Positions 8,611 through 17,707 of a stretch of 64,000 nucleotides of DNA are shown here, in pieces. The stretch comes from Bacteroides acidifaciens. GTDB lineage: Bacteria; Bacteroidota; Bacteroidia; Bacteroidales; Bacteroidaceae. The position numbers and the translations under genes are program-made. Below the pieces are notes generated by a model. That model ran no database searches. It was not told the origin of the DNA and worked only from the letters and a program-made list of their open reading frames with translations. The DNA is taken from positions 1,116,001 through 1,180,000 of the forward strand of contig NZ_CAEUHO010000004.1 of NCBI RefSeq assembly GCF_903181435.1. Direction: 5' to 3'. Position 1 is the first letter of the stretch, and each line of letters begins with the position of its first letter.

Positions 8611-10131
8611 ATGAAAAAAAATATAATATTGGCTATTGGTTTCTTAATGATGTTCCTTTGGGTTGGTTGTGAAGGCAAACTGGAACTTACAAATCCCAAT
8701 GAAGTGACATCGGAAACATTCTGGAAGACGGAGTCGGATTTCAAGAAAGCTTTGACGACTTGTTATACACCATTGAAGATATGGAATGGAGGATATTATG
8801 CTACCCGTGGATTGATGATACGCCTTTGCCGTGCAGATGATCTCACATTTCGCACCGGAGTAGATGATATATATACTGTGCACATGTTTACGAATAGTAA
8901 CTCCAATTCAGCCGTAACAAATATGTTCTCTTACTTTTATGAAGGTATTTATCGTAGCAATTTAATCCTTGAAAAGTTGGAAGAGAAAGATTTTTCTGAG
9001 GATTTCAAAAAAGAGGTCAGAGGCGAGGCTTTTTTTATGAGAGGCTTGTATTATTTCTTTTTAGCTAAAGAGTTTGGAGATGTTCCTATTCGTTTGAAAG
9101 CTTCACAGCAGGTAAAAGATTTTCCTGTGGCAAAATCATCGCAGGCGGATGTGTATGCGCAAGCTGAATCGGATTTCAAATTAGCTGCCGGTTCACTGCC
9201 GTTAGAGAATAGCAAGGGAAAACCGACAGCAGGAACAGCAAACGCCTTTCTTGGAAAACTTTATGTATATACAGAACAATGGGGAAGTGCCAGAGAAATA
9301 TTAAAACCATTGACTAAGAGTCCTTATACTTACCGTCTGGTAGATGACTATACGTGGAACTTTGATGAAGAACACGAATATAATTCAGAAAGTATTTTCG
9401 AGATAATCTTTGATTCTGCAGGAGGTACTGACTTGTGGGACGACGGTGAATCTGCTAATTCTTCGCAAGGAACCACTCTTCCGGTAGAATATGCGGCAGG
9501 AAGTCTTGGCGGATGGTTTATGGCAAATATATATCCTAATATCATGCCGCTATTTTTGCAGGAAAGAACAGTTGATGGTGGTGTTGATTACAGGGTCAAA
9601 ACATCCATTGCATGGGATTATCCGGGATGTATGTACTATAAACGGCCTATTCAAGAAGTTCTAACTCCGGCAGAATTGGAGTCGTACTGGATGCTTAAAT
9701 ATCAGCATTCTACTATTCGCACCCAGGAAGTTGAAACCGAACCTTCTTATATTAATGAAAGAGCGATGCGTTTTGCTGATGTATTGCTGCTTTTGGCAGA
9801 GTGTGAACTGGAATTGCCGGACGGAGATATTGATACGGCAATCGGATATATTGACCAGATAAGAACCCGTGGCGGTAATCTTCCGGCATATAGCGGAGCC
9901 AAAGATGTAACTTCTGTTAAAAACGAGTTGATCCGTCAACGTGCTATTGAATTTTTTAGAGAAGGTGAACGCTTTTATGATTTAAGGAGATGGGGACTAT
10001 TAGAACAGGCATTGCGAAACATTGATGAAACTCGTGCCTCTTTCTTTGATCCGTCTCGTCATTATTATTTGCCGATTCCGGCAAAAGAATTACAGACGAA
10101 TCCTCTTTGTACCCAGAACGGGACATGGTAG
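8611..10131 (+). CDS. SusD/RagB-like surface glycan-binding lipoprotein
   Basis: The 506-residue partner of the SusC above; it caps the barrel and binds glycan at the cell surface. The start is taken at the ATG at 8611, just downstream of susC, which gives a clean lipoprotein signal peptide with the lipidated Cys at residue 20 (LWVGC). The TPR-like SusD fold is indicated by LTNPNEVTSETFWKTESDF near the mature N-terminus, RGEAFFMRGLYYFFLAKEFG, and the C-terminal ELIRQRAIEFFREGERFYDL followed by RRWG. A terminator-like hairpin follows, before the enzyme genes. Confidence 0.94.
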   Translation: MKKNIILAIGFLMMFLWVGCEGKLELTNPNEVTSETFWKTESDFKKALTTCYTPLKIWNGGYYATRGLMIRLCRADDLTFRTGVDDIYTVHMFTNSNSNSAVTNMFSYFYEGIYRSNLILEKLEEKDFSEDFKKEVRGEAFFMRGLYYFFLAKEFGDVPIRLKASQQVKDFPVAKSSQADVYAQAESDFKLAAGSLPLENSKGKPTAGTANAFLGKLYVYTEQWGSAREILKPLTKSPYTYRLVDDYTWNFDEEHEYNSESIFEIIFDSAGGTDLWDDGESANSSQGTTLPVEYAAGSLGGWFMANIYPNIMPLFLQERTVDGGVDYRVKTSIAWDYPGCMYYKRPIQEVLTPAELESYWMLKYQHSTIRTQEVETEPSYINERAMRFADVLLLLAECELELPDGDIDTAIGYIDQIRTRGGNLPAYSGAKDVTSVKNELIRQRAIEFFREGERFYDLRRWGLLEQALRNIDETRASFFDPSRHYYLPIPAKELQTNPLCTQNGTW

Positions 10132-10161
10132 AAATAACATTAAAATAGTAAGTATAAATAT

Positions 10162-10196
10162 AAAAGGCGGATATTTTTCTGTATATTCGCCTTTTT
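10162..10196 (+). terminator. Terminator-like hairpin between susD and the enzyme genes
   Basis: AAAAGGCGGATAT pairs with ATATTCGCCTTTT (one G-U pair) around an 8-nt loop and ends in Ts. It lies only 16 bases before the next start codon. It would reduce, but probably not abolish, transcription into the two enzyme genes, giving more SusCD than enzyme. Confidence 0.8.
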
Positions 10197-10212
10197 AGAA
10201 GATTGTAAACGT

Positions 10213-12015
10213 ATGAAGAGAATCATAAACTTTATCTTCGCTGTTTTATTATCACCTGTCTGCCTGTTTGCACAGGGGCAAGGTGTGACACAATGCGGGA
10301 CTTCGACGGGGCAATATCCTTTTCCGGTACAGTCTTATATTGAGTTGTCAGATCCTTCAGTTCCCTCTTCTCAACAATGGTCAACAATGAAACAACCGTG
10401 TGTTTCTTGGGGAACTACTGATGTACGTTATGCCAAACATAAGCTTCCTGTCCTGAAAGTGCAGAAGAATATAAGTCTTACAGGTTGGCGTGGTGAAAAA
10501 ATACATGCGCAAGCTGTTGTTTGGACAGGAACAGATATAGATAAACTTAACTATTCCTTTACTGAATTTAAGAATGGAAAAGGGAATATTATTCCGGCTA
10601 GTGCCTTTAGTGGTGGGTTTGTGCGCTATGTAATGACGGATGAATTAAATAAAGACGGGCGTGGAGCTTGTGGTTCCCGTCCTGACCATACTATTTATGA
10701 CTCTTTGCTTGTGGCAGACGGTATAGACCATCTATTGGAATTTATACCAATGGAAAAGATGAGTACACGTGCTGTTTGGGTAAATTGTCGGATACCGCAA
10801 TCAGCAATACCAGGACTCTATAAGGGGACTGTTGAGGTGAAAGATGGCGATAAGATATTGTCTGTTTTGAATATGGATATTCGCGTTTCTTCGCATACAC
10901 TTCCGGTTCCTTCCGAATGGACTTATCACTTGGATCTTTGGCAGAATCCGTTTGCTGTGGCACGCTATTATCAAGTTCCTCTCTGGAGTCAGGAACATAT
11001 AAATGCTATGCGCCCGCTGATGAAGATGTTGGCAGACGCAGGGCAGAAAGTTATCACGGCTGCCATCATACATAAACCTTGGAATGGGCAAACACATGAT
11101 TATTTCGAAAGCATGGTTACCTGGATAAGGAAAGTGGATGGAACTTGGGCTTTTGATTATGCTGTATTTGATCGATGGGTTGAATTTATGATGAGTATGG
11201 GCATTAATAAACAGATAAACTGTTATTCTATGGTCCCATGGGAACTCTCTTTCCAGTATTTTGATCAAGCTTCCAATAGTATGCAATTCGTCCGGACCGC
11301 TCCGGGTGAATCGGAATATGAAGAGATATGGGTAGCTATGCTTTCTTCTTTTTCCAGGCATTTGCGTGAGAAAGGTTGGTTTGATATCTGTACAATTGCT
11401 ATGGACGAACGTCCGATGGAAGTTATGCAGAAAACCTTGAAAGTAATTTATAAAGCCGATTCGGAGTTTAAGGTTTCGCTTGCAGGCAATTTCCACAAAG
11501 AGATAGAAAAGGATTTGTATGATTATTGCATCAGTATTGGGCAGTGTTTCCCGGAAGATGTGAAGGTGCGCCGGCATACAGAGGGGAAATGGACTACCTA
11601 TTATACTTCATGTGCCGAAGCATTTCCCAATACATATACTTTCTCTGCACCTGCTGAAGCTACATGGATGAGCTATTATTCTGCAAAGAATCATTTGGAC
11701 GGTTATTTGCGTTGGGCGTATAACAGTTGGCCGAAAGAGCCATTATTGGATTCCCGCTACAAAAGTTTTGCGGCAGGAGATACCTATTTTGTATATCCCG
11801 GAGCACGTTCTTCTATCCGTTTTGAGAAATTGATCGAGGGTATACAGGATCATGAGAAAATAACGATTCTTCGTCGTGAATTTACAGTTACCGGGAATAA
11901 GGACGGATTGAAGAAAATAGAGCGATTATTGTCGCCGTTTAATTTGAGTAGCTTTCCCGAAATACCTGCGGAGAGAACTGTAAATAAGGCAAAGAGGATT
12001 TTAAATACATTGTAA
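10213..12015 (+). CDS. Secreted GH123/DUF4091-like glycoside hydrolase
   Basis: A 600-residue protein with an N-terminal signal peptide (ends near SPVCLFAQG). An N-terminal beta-rich part (to about 235) precedes a barrel-like domain and a C-terminal part with SWPKEPLLDSR and SSIRFEKLIEGIQDHEKI, typical of DUF4091/GH123 proteins. GH123 enzymes release beta-linked N-acetylgalactosamine by substrate-assisted catalysis using an adjacent Asp-Glu pair. Here MDER places such a pair at D398-E399. Membership is judged from overall resemblance and this pair. The actual linkage is unknown. It lies in the PUL after susD and 19 bases before the SGNH gene. Confidence 0.7.
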   Translation: MKRIINFIFAVLLSPVCLFAQGQGVTQCGTSTGQYPFPVQSYIELSDPSVPSSQQWSTMKQPCVSWGTTDVRYAKHKLPVLKVQKNISLTGWRGEKIHAQAVVWTGTDIDKLNYSFTEFKNGKGNIIPASAFSGGFVRYVMTDELNKDGRGACGSRPDHTIYDSLLVADGIDHLLEFIPMEKMSTRAVWVNCRIPQSAIPGLYKGTVEVKDGDKILSVLNMDIRVSSHTLPVPSEWTYHLDLWQNPFAVARYYQVPLWSQEHINAMRPLMKMLADAGQKVITAAIIHKPWNGQTHDYFESMVTWIRKVDGTWAFDYAVFDRWVEFMMSMGINKQINCYSMVPWELSFQYFDQASNSMQFVRTAPGESEYEEIWVAMLSSFSRHLREKGWFDICTIAMDERPMEVMQKTLKVIYKADSEFKVSLAGNFHKEIEKDLYDYCISIGQCFPEDVKVRRHTEGKWTTYYTSCAEAFPNTYTFSAPAEATWMSYYSAKNHLDGYLRWAYNSWPKEPLLDSRYKSFAAGDTYFVYPGARSSIRFEKLIEGIQDHEKITILRREFTVTGNKDGLKKIERLLSPFNLSSFPEIPAERTVNKAKRILNTL

Positions 12016-12034
12016 AAGTAAATATCTGATAGTT

Positions 12035-13792
12035 ATGTGGTATAGACAGTCATCATCATCATTATTGTTTTTATTTATCCTGATGTTTGAGGGTATGAAT
12101 TTGTGTGCACAGACCGATTGGCATAATCCGTTGGAAGATACATCGCTGCCGGTTCAAGGAAGAGGATGGAATACAGAGATTGGCAAGACATATTCCCGAT
12201 TACCTTTGCGGGCTAAAGAAATAGTGCGTAAACCGGTATGGGATTTGTCGCAGGAGAGTGCAGGCTTATACGTGAAGTTCCATACTAATGCAGCCAATAT
12301 TCAGGTTAAATACAAGGTGAGTGGTGGCTTGTCTATGTCACATATGGCTGCAACCGGGGTTAGCGGAGTAGACCTCTATACAACGGATGCTGATGGCAAT
12401 CAATATTGGTGTGCAGGACGGTATGGATTCAATGATACAATAAATTATTCGTATGAGAATCTGACTTATAGCAATCCGCATAATAGAGGGAGGGAGTATT
12501 GTTTGTATTTTCCTTTATATAATAAGGTAGAGTATTTGCAAATCGGAGTCCCTGCCGGGTGCAGGTTTGAATTTGTTCGTACATCCTTGGAAAAGCCGGT
12601 TGTTGTATATGGGACTTCCATTGCTCAGGGAGCTTGTGCTTCGCGTCCCGGTATGGCATGGACTAATATTTTGCAGCGTCAACTGGATACCCCTGTTATC
12701 AATTTAGGATTCTCGGGAAACGGGCAGTTGGACGAGGAAGTTCTTGGACTTATTGCTGAACTTGACGCCTCTTTGTTTATTATAGACTGTATGCCTAATA
12801 TGACAGGTGAACGGGTACAGTTAATCAAGGACAGGGTGGAGAAGGCCGTCCGGCTGATAAGAAGTAAGAGGAAAGCTCCCATTTTATTGGTAGAGCATGA
12901 CGGATATATGGGGTATAAGGTCTCAGCCCAAAAGGCGGAAGATTTTATAGATACTAATAAACAGTTGCAGGCGGCGTATCATTCATTGAAAGAAAATGTG
13001 GAAGGATTATACTACATGACTTTTGAGGAACTGGGATTATGTATGGACAGCCAGGTTGATGGGGTGCACGCTACGGATTTAGGCATGCAACAGTATGCAG
13101 ATGCATATAGTAAAAAGATAAAGAGTATCCTTTATCCGGCAATAGATTCTCTGATTTTCAAGCCATGCCGGCAATACCGTGATGCAAATACTTACCAGTG
13201 GGATGCACGGCATGAGGAAGTTTTGAAATATAATGCAGAACACCAGCCTGAGATTGTAATGATTGGAAACTCCATTACTCATTATTGGGGTGGTCTGCCT
13301 TTTGAGAAAAACAGAAAGGCGGATGATGTTTGGCAAAAACTGTTTAAAGGAAAAAGGGTTGTAAATATGGGATTTGGCTGGGACCGGCTTGAAAATATGA
13401 TGTGGCGTATTATTCACGGTGAATTGGATGGTTTCCGCGCTAAGAAAATTTTCATGCTGATGGGCACAAATAATTTGCAGCAAAATTCAGATATGGAGAT
13501 AGTGAAAGCTATCAGTCAGATTGTGGAAATTGTTAAAAATAAGCAGCCTGATGCACAATTATATGTTGTGAATATACTACCAAGACGTGGATTCGAATCC
13601 CGCCTGAGCAAGTTAAACCGTTTGTTGAATGCCCGATTAACCGGAGAATCCAATGTACGGATATTAGATTTCTCTTCCTTTTTTCTAAATAGTGATGGTG
13701 GTCTGAAAGAGGAATTATTTTCAGACGGGCTACATCCTAACCATAAAGGGTATGAGATTATATCCGAGCAACTGGCTAAATGTCTGAAATAG
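12035..13792 (+). CDS. Secreted protein with two SGNH/GDSL esterase domains
   Basis: A 585-residue protein with a signal peptide (ends LCAQ). An N-terminal beta-sandwich (about 28-180) precedes a first SGNH domain with block I GTSIAQG (nucleophile S195) and the terminal DGVH (D342, H345). A second SGNH domain of the acetylhydrolase type has GNSITHYWGG (S413), an MGTNN block III (about 478-482) and DGLH (D564, H567). Both catalytic sets look intact. Such enzymes remove acetyl or other acyl groups from sugars. In this PUL it probably de-acylates the glycan attacked by the GH123-like enzyme. Two active esterase domains suggest two positions or two acyl types. Confidence 0.85.
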   Translation: MWYRQSSSSLLFLFILMFEGMNLCAQTDWHNPLEDTSLPVQGRGWNTEIGKTYSRLPLRAKEIVRKPVWDLSQESAGLYVKFHTNAANIQVKYKVSGGLSMSHMAATGVSGVDLYTTDADGNQYWCAGRYGFNDTINYSYENLTYSNPHNRGREYCLYFPLYNKVEYLQIGVPAGCRFEFVRTSLEKPVVVYGTSIAQGACASRPGMAWTNILQRQLDTPVINLGFSGNGQLDEEVLGLIAELDASLFIIDCMPNMTGERVQLIKDRVEKAVRLIRSKRKAPILLVEHDGYMGYKVSAQKAEDFIDTNKQLQAAYHSLKENVEGLYYMTFEELGLCMDSQVDGVHATDLGMQQYADAYSKKIKSILYPAIDSLIFKPCRQYRDANTYQWDARHEEVLKYNAEHQPEIVMIGNSITHYWGGLPFEKNRKADDVWQKLFKGKRVVNMGFGWDRLENMMWRIIHGELDGFRAKKIFMLMGTNNLQQNSDMEIVKAISQIVEIVKNKQPDAQLYVVNILPRRGFESRLSKLNRLLNARLTGESNVRILDFSSFFLNSDGGLKEELFSDGLHPNHKGYEIISEQLAKCLK

Positions 13793-13821
13793 CTAAAGAC
13801 TGTTACTGTCTATTATTTCAG
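13784..13821. terminator. Weak hairpin between convergent genes
   Basis: CTGAAATA (13784-13791) pairs with TATTTCAG (13814-13821), with an inner AGAC/GTCT stem (13797-13800 with 13808-13811). It spans both converging stop codons. It may act as a modest bidirectional terminator. Confidence 0.35.
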
Positions 13822-14322
13822 CGCTTTATCTATTTCCTTCATCAGCTTATCCATTTCCTCTTTCCGGTAACCGACAGTGGCGGATATCACTTTCCCTTCT
13901 TTGTCGATCAAGTAACTTCTGGGAATGTACTGGGTGGCAAATTTATTCGTGACTTCCCGTTTCGGATCCGGGTAGATAGGGAATGTAAACCCTTTGCGTT
14001 TGTTGTATGCCGTTAATTCTTCGTCAGTGTGCTCACGTCCAATCACTATCATACGAAAATCCTTATTGTCTTTATACTTCGGCCAAAGGGTTTTCTGAAC
14101 TTCCGCCAGTTCGCTCTGGCAAGGGCCGCACCAAGTGGCGAAGATATTGATTAGTACAACTTTTCCTTTCAGGTCTGCGGAATTCACCGTTCCGTTTACT
14201 GCCGAACTAAGCGTGAAAGCAGGCATATTGTCTCCGGTTTTGACAATATCCCCCTTGTCATTCTGTGCAAACGACAATAGTGAGCATAATACTGCTACAC
14301 AAAATAAAAATCCTTTCCTCAT
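13813..14322 (-). CDS. TlpA-like thioredoxin-fold thiol-disulfide protein
   Basis: A 169-residue exported thioredoxin-like protein. The signal peptide ends near SLLSFAQ, and the redox motif WCGPC sits at residues 64-68 (C65 and C68), followed by the ITxxFGV-like region around FATQYIPRSYLID with the cis-proline. TlpA/ResA proteins reduce or shuttle disulfides in the periplasm. The gene runs towards the PUL end and is 21 bases downstream of the SUI1-family gene, so the two probably form one transcript. The specific partner is unknown. Confidence 0.88.
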   Translation of the reverse strand: MRKGFLFCVAVLCSLLSFAQNDKGDIVKTGDNMPAFTLSSAVNGTVNSADLKGKVVLINIFATWCGPCQSELAEVQKTLWPKYKDNKDFRMIVIGREHTDEELTAYNKRKGFTFPIYPDPKREVTNKFATQYIPRSYLIDKEGKVISATVGYRKEEMDKLMKEIDKALK

Positions 14323-14343
14323 ATCTTATATCATTTGAATTAG

Positions 14344-14703
14344 TTAACCACCTATACCTTTTGTTTTTGTATATCCTTCTTTGACAAGCAGTTCCATAAT
14401 CTTAGTCTTGAAATCTCCCTGTATGATGATTTCACCGTCTTTAGCTGAACCGCCCACTCCGCATTTGCTTTTCAACAGTTTCCCGAGTTCTTTCAGGTCA
14501 TTGTCAGTACCAATGAATCCGGTAATTAATGTTACCACTTTTCCGCCACGGTTCTTCTTATCGATGGAAACCCGCAGGTTTTGTTTGGCTTTATCAAGAG
14601 TGGTCTGCTCTTCGTCGTTATCCATCTCATAACCGAAGTCAGGATTCGTTGAATACACTACGTTCAGTCTGTCTTTCCAATCATTTTTTTTCATATTCGT
14701 CAT
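14344..14703 (-). CDS. SUI1/YciH-family translation factor-like protein
   Basis: A 119-residue protein of the eIF1/SUI1 family (bacterial YciH group). The C-terminal two thirds hold the signature: RVSIDKKNRGGKVVTLITGF and LLKSKCGVGGSAKDGEIIIQ, then GDFKTKIMELL. Bacterial members are thought to influence start-codon fidelity, but the role in Bacteroides is not established. The first ATG (14703) is chosen because an AGAAGAAA purine stretch precedes it; a second ATG lies three codons later. It is transcribed ahead of the TlpA-like gene. Confidence 0.88.
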   Translation of the reverse strand: MTNMKKNDWKDRLNVVYSTNPDFGYEMDNDEEQTTLDKAKQNLRVSIDKKNRGGKVVTLITGFIGTDNDLKELGKLLKSKCGVGGSAKDGEIIIQGDFKTKIMELLVKEGYTKTKGIGG

Positions 14704-14813
14704 ATTTATTTCTTCTCATTTCTTCTCAAAAGTATCAAACTTATGGAAAAGAGCAAAATTTGTACCACTTTTCATTGTTTTGTTTAATCTCTATTAAGGT
14801 TTTCCATTATACG

Positions 14814-14844
14814 GTTGTCAGTCTCAAAAAATAATGTACTTTTG
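14814..14844 (+). promoter_or_regulatory. rex promoter
   Basis: GTTG (14814-14817) and TACTTTTG (14837-14844) are 19 bases apart and match the Bacteroides -33/-7 pattern with one mismatch. Because the -7 lies inside the longest possible reading frame, it supports the downstream ATG at 14870 as the rex start. Confidence 0.8.
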
Positions 14845-14869
14845 CAAAATACCAAATTTTGTAAGAAGT

Positions 14870-15520
14870 ATGAGCACTTATATACGAAAAGAGGCGGATA
14901 AAGTGCCGGAGCCTACCTTGCGCAGACTTCCCTGGTATCTGTCTAATATAAAGCTAATGAAAGAAAAAGGAGAGCAATATGTCTCTTCTACACAAATCTC
15001 TAAGGAAATAAATATTGACGCTTCCCAAATCGCCAAAGATTTGTCGTACGTTAATATTTCGGGGCGTACGAGAGTCGGTTACAACATCGACGCGCTGATT
15101 GAGGTGCTGGAGAGCTTTCTTGGATTTACCAATATGCACAAAGCCTTCTTATTTGGTGTAGGTAGTTTGGGTGGAGCCTTACTTCGTGACTCGGGTTTGC
15201 AGCATTTCGGATTGGAGATTGTAGCGGCTTTTGATGTCAACCCGGAATTGGTGGGGAAGGACTTGGACGGAATTCCTATTTTCCATTCCGATGATTTTGA
15301 AGCGAAGATGAAAGAATACAATGTGAATATCGGTGTGCTGACAGTGCCTATTAATATAGCTCAGGAAATTACAAACAAGATGGTAGACGGTGGCATAAAG
15401 GCAGTATGGAACTTTACTCCTTTCCGTATCCGCGTGCCTGAGAATATTGTCGTGCAGAATACTTCCCTATATGCCCACCTGGCTGTAATGTTTAACAGAT
15501 TGAATTTTAACGAGAAATAA
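14870..15520 (+). CDS. rex: Redox-sensing transcriptional repressor Rex
   Basis: Rex represses fermentation and respiration genes and releases DNA when NADH is high relative to NAD+. The 216-residue protein has the N-terminal winged helix (EPTLRRLPWYLSNIKLMKEK, then QISKEINIDASQIAKDLSY) and a Rossmann domain with GVGSLGGAL near residues 90-98. The C-terminal swapped helix ends in HLAVMFNRLNF. The ATG at 14870 is chosen because the -7 element overlaps any longer start. The stop codon overlaps the ATG of the next gene, so the pair is probably translationally coupled. Confidence 0.95.
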   Translation: MSTYIRKEADKVPEPTLRRLPWYLSNIKLMKEKGEQYVSSTQISKEINIDASQIAKDLSYVNISGRTRVGYNIDALIEVLESFLGFTNMHKAFLFGVGSLGGALLRDSGLQHFGLEIVAAFDVNPELVGKDLDGIPIFHSDDFEAKMKEYNVNIGVLTVPINIAQEITNKMVDGGIKAVWNFTPFRIRVPENIVVQNTSLYAHLAVMFNRLNFNEK

Positions 15521-16134
15521 TGAAGATTATTGCAGTAGGAATGAACTACGCCCAGCATAACAAGGAGCTGGGACACACACAAGTAAATACGGAACCGGTG
15601 ATTTTTATGAAACCGGACTCTGCTATTCTCAAAGATGGCAAACCGTTTTTCATTCCCGACTTTTCTAACGAAATACATTATGAGACGGAACTGGTAGTTC
15701 GAATCAACCGGTTGGGAAAGAATATCGCTCCCCGTTTTGCGAACCGGTATTATGACGCAGTGACAGTGGGTATTGACTTTACAGCCCGTGACCTTCAACG
15801 GAAGTTTCGTGAACAGGGAAATCCTTGGGAGTTGTGTAAAGGTTTCGATTCATCTGCCGCTATCGGAGATTTTGTTTCCGTAGACCGCTATAAGGATATT
15901 CAGAATCTGAACTTCAATCTGCTGATTGACGGCAAGGAAGTACAGCAAGGCTGTACGGCGGATATGCTTTTCAAGGTAGACGATATTATAGCCTATGTCA
16001 GTCAGTTTGTAACATTGAAAATTGGAGATTTGCTGTTTACGGGTACTCCTGTCGGTGTAGGTCCTGTCAGTATAGGACAACACTTGCAAGGCTATCTGGA
16101 AGGAGAGAAACTACTGGATTTCCATATCCGTTGA
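15520..16134 (+). CDS. Fumarylacetoacetate hydrolase family protein
   Basis: A 204-residue member of the FAH superfamily, whose enzymes are metal-dependent C-C hydrolases, isomerases or decarboxylases acting on oxo-acids. Family signatures are seen: MKIIAVGMNYAQHNKEL at the start, the metal-ligand region EIHYETELVVRI, the GIDFTARDLQ and GNPWELCKGFD segments, and the LLFTGTPVGVGPV loop. It is short, consisting only of the catalytic domain, like the YcgM group that includes oxaloacetate tautomerase/decarboxylase-like proteins. It is coupled to rex by one shared base. The exact substrate is not resolved. Confidence 0.85.
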   Translation: MKIIAVGMNYAQHNKELGHTQVNTEPVIFMKPDSAILKDGKPFFIPDFSNEIHYETELVVRINRLGKNIAPRFANRYYDAVTVGIDFTARDLQRKFREQGNPWELCKGFDSSAAIGDFVSVDRYKDIQNLNFNLLIDGKEVQQGCTADMLFKVDDIIAYVSQFVTLKIGDLLFTGTPVGVGPVSIGQHLQGYLEGEKLLDFHIR

Positions 16135-16201
16135 TTGACCTTCGAGCATTCATCATTAACTATTACCACAAATCACTAGTACTCATTATATTAGATAAAT
16201 T

Positions 16202-16684
16202 ATGAAGATAAGAGTAGGTTTTGGCTTCGACGTACATCAGTTGGTCGAAGGGCGCGAACTGTGGCTCGGCGGTATCCTTTTGGAACATACGAAAGGATTG
16301 TTGGGGCACTCGGATGCGGACGTATTGCTACATGCTGTTTGCGATGCTTTGTTAGGAGCGGCAAATATGCGCGACATAGGCTATCACTTCCCGGATACAG
16401 CGGGAGAATATAAAAATATCGACAGTAAGATTCTGCTGAAAAAAACAGTGGAATTGCTTGCTGATAAAGGATATACGGTCGGTAATATTGATGCTACCAT
16501 TTGTGCCGAGCGTCCGAAGCTTAAAGCACATATCCCTTTGATGCAGGAGACAATGGCAAAAGTCATGGGAATTGATGTAGATGATATTTCCATAAAAGCG
16601 ACTACTACCGAGAAACTCGGGTTTACAGGTCGCGAAGAAGGTATTTCAGCCTATGCCACGGTACTGATAGAGAAGAATAATTAA
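16202..16684 (+). CDS. ispF: 2-C-methyl-D-erythritol 2,4-cyclodiphosphate synthase
   Basis: The fifth step of the MEP isoprenoid pathway: it closes the cyclic diphosphate and releases CMP. The 160-residue sequence has the zinc-ligand motif DVH (D10, H12), the LGHSDADVLLHAVCDALLGA block with the third ligand His, and the C-terminal ATTTEKLGFTGREEGISAYA signature. The length is standard. ispD, the second gene of the same pathway in this window, lies at 53.7 kb and is not linked to it. A metallophosphoesterase gene follows 15 bases later. Confidence 0.97.
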   Translation: MKIRVGFGFDVHQLVEGRELWLGGILLEHTKGLLGHSDADVLLHAVCDALLGAANMRDIGYHFPDTAGEYKNIDSKILLKKTVELLADKGYTVGNIDATICAERPKLKAHIPLMQETMAKVMGIDVDDISIKATTTEKLGFTGREEGISAYATVLIEKNN

Positions 16685-16699
16685 CCCCCTAATATAATT

Positions 16700-17707
16700 A
16701 TGATTCGACTTTTGAGATTTCACTTAACACTAATCTTACTGTTGGCAACTACTTTGGGTATAGCTCAAAAAAGTGAACTGAAATTCAGTAAAGATGGTAA
16801 ATTCAAAATTGTGCAATTTACCGATGTACACTTTAAGTATGGTAATCCGGCTTCTGACGTAGCATTGGAACGTATTAATCAAGTACTTGATGCCGAACGG
16901 CCGGATTTGGTTATCTTTACCGGAGATGTTGTCTATGCGGCACCTGCGGATTCCGGTATGCTGAAGGTCTTGGAACAGGTATCCAAGCGCAAGCTCCCTT
17001 TTGTTGTGGCTTTTGGTAACCATGATGATGAACAAGGATTGACACGGTCACAACTATATGACATCATCCGTACCGTTCCAGGTAATTTAATGCCTGACCG
17101 GGAAACTGCCCTGTCACCGGATTATGTATTGACTGTGAAATCGTCTTCTGATTCTAAAAGAGATGCAGCTCTGCTTTATTGTATGGACTCTCACTCTTAT
17201 TCACCTTTGAAAGATGTGAAGGGATATAATTGGCTTACGTTCGACCAAATAAACTGGTATCGTCAGCAAAGTGCTGCCTATAAAACTCAGAATGACGGAC
17301 AACCGTTGCCTGCCCTTGCGTTTTTCCATATTCCTCTGCCCGAATATCACGAAGCTATTCGCGATGAAAACGCAGCTTTTCGCGGAACGCGTATGGAAGA
17401 AGCCTGTGCACCTAGAATAAATACAGGAATGTTTGCCGCCATGAAAGAAGCGGGAGATGTGATGGGGGTATTTGTAGGTCACGACCATGACAATGACTAT
17501 GCTGTCATGTGGAAAAATATCCTTCTGGCTTATGGACGTTACACTGGTGGAAACACTGTGTACAACCATTTGCCGAACGGTGCCCGTATCATTGTATTGG
17601 ATGAAGGCGCACGCACATTCACTTCCTGGATCCGCCAGAAAGACGGTATTGTGGATAAAGTTTTTTATCCGGCAAGCTTTGTCAAGGATGATTGGACTAA
17701 GCGTTGA
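16700..17707 (+). CDS. Secreted calcineurin-like metallophosphoesterase
   Basis: A 335-residue exported phosphoesterase. After a signal peptide (ends LGIAQ) come the five metal-binding motifs of the family: TDVH (41-44), GDVV (GD at 75-76), GNHDDE (106-111), FFHIPLPEYH, and GHDHDND. The fold hydrolyses phosphomonoesters or diesters with two metal ions. The closest type is the purple acid phosphatase-like/Icc-like proteins of Bacteroidetes. It lies 15 bases after ispF and may be co-transcribed. Its 3' end overlaps by 11 bases the tail of the convergent minus-strand gene. Confidence 0.88.
   Translation: MIRLLRFHLTLILLLATTLGIAQKSELKFSKDGKFKIVQFTDVHFKYGNPASDVALERINQVLDAERPDLVIFTGDVVYAAPADSGMLKVLEQVSKRKLPFVVAFGNHDDEQGLTRSQLYDIIRTVPGNLMPDRETALSPDYVLTVKSSSDSKRDAALLYCMDSHSYSPLKDVKGYNWLTFDQINWYRQQSAAYKTQNDGQPLPALAFFHIPLPEYHEAIRDENAAFRGTRMEEACAPRINTGMFAAMKEAGDVMGVFVGHDHDNDYAVMWKNILLAYGRYTGGNTVYNHLPNGARIIVLDEGARTFTSWIRQKDGIVDKVFYPASFVKDDWTKR

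Noticed and set aside
10801..11577. A 258-codon open frame on the minus strand
   Set aside because: It lies wholly opposite the GH123-like gene, has no signal or motif and no ribosome-binding site; the plus-strand frame carries the family features.
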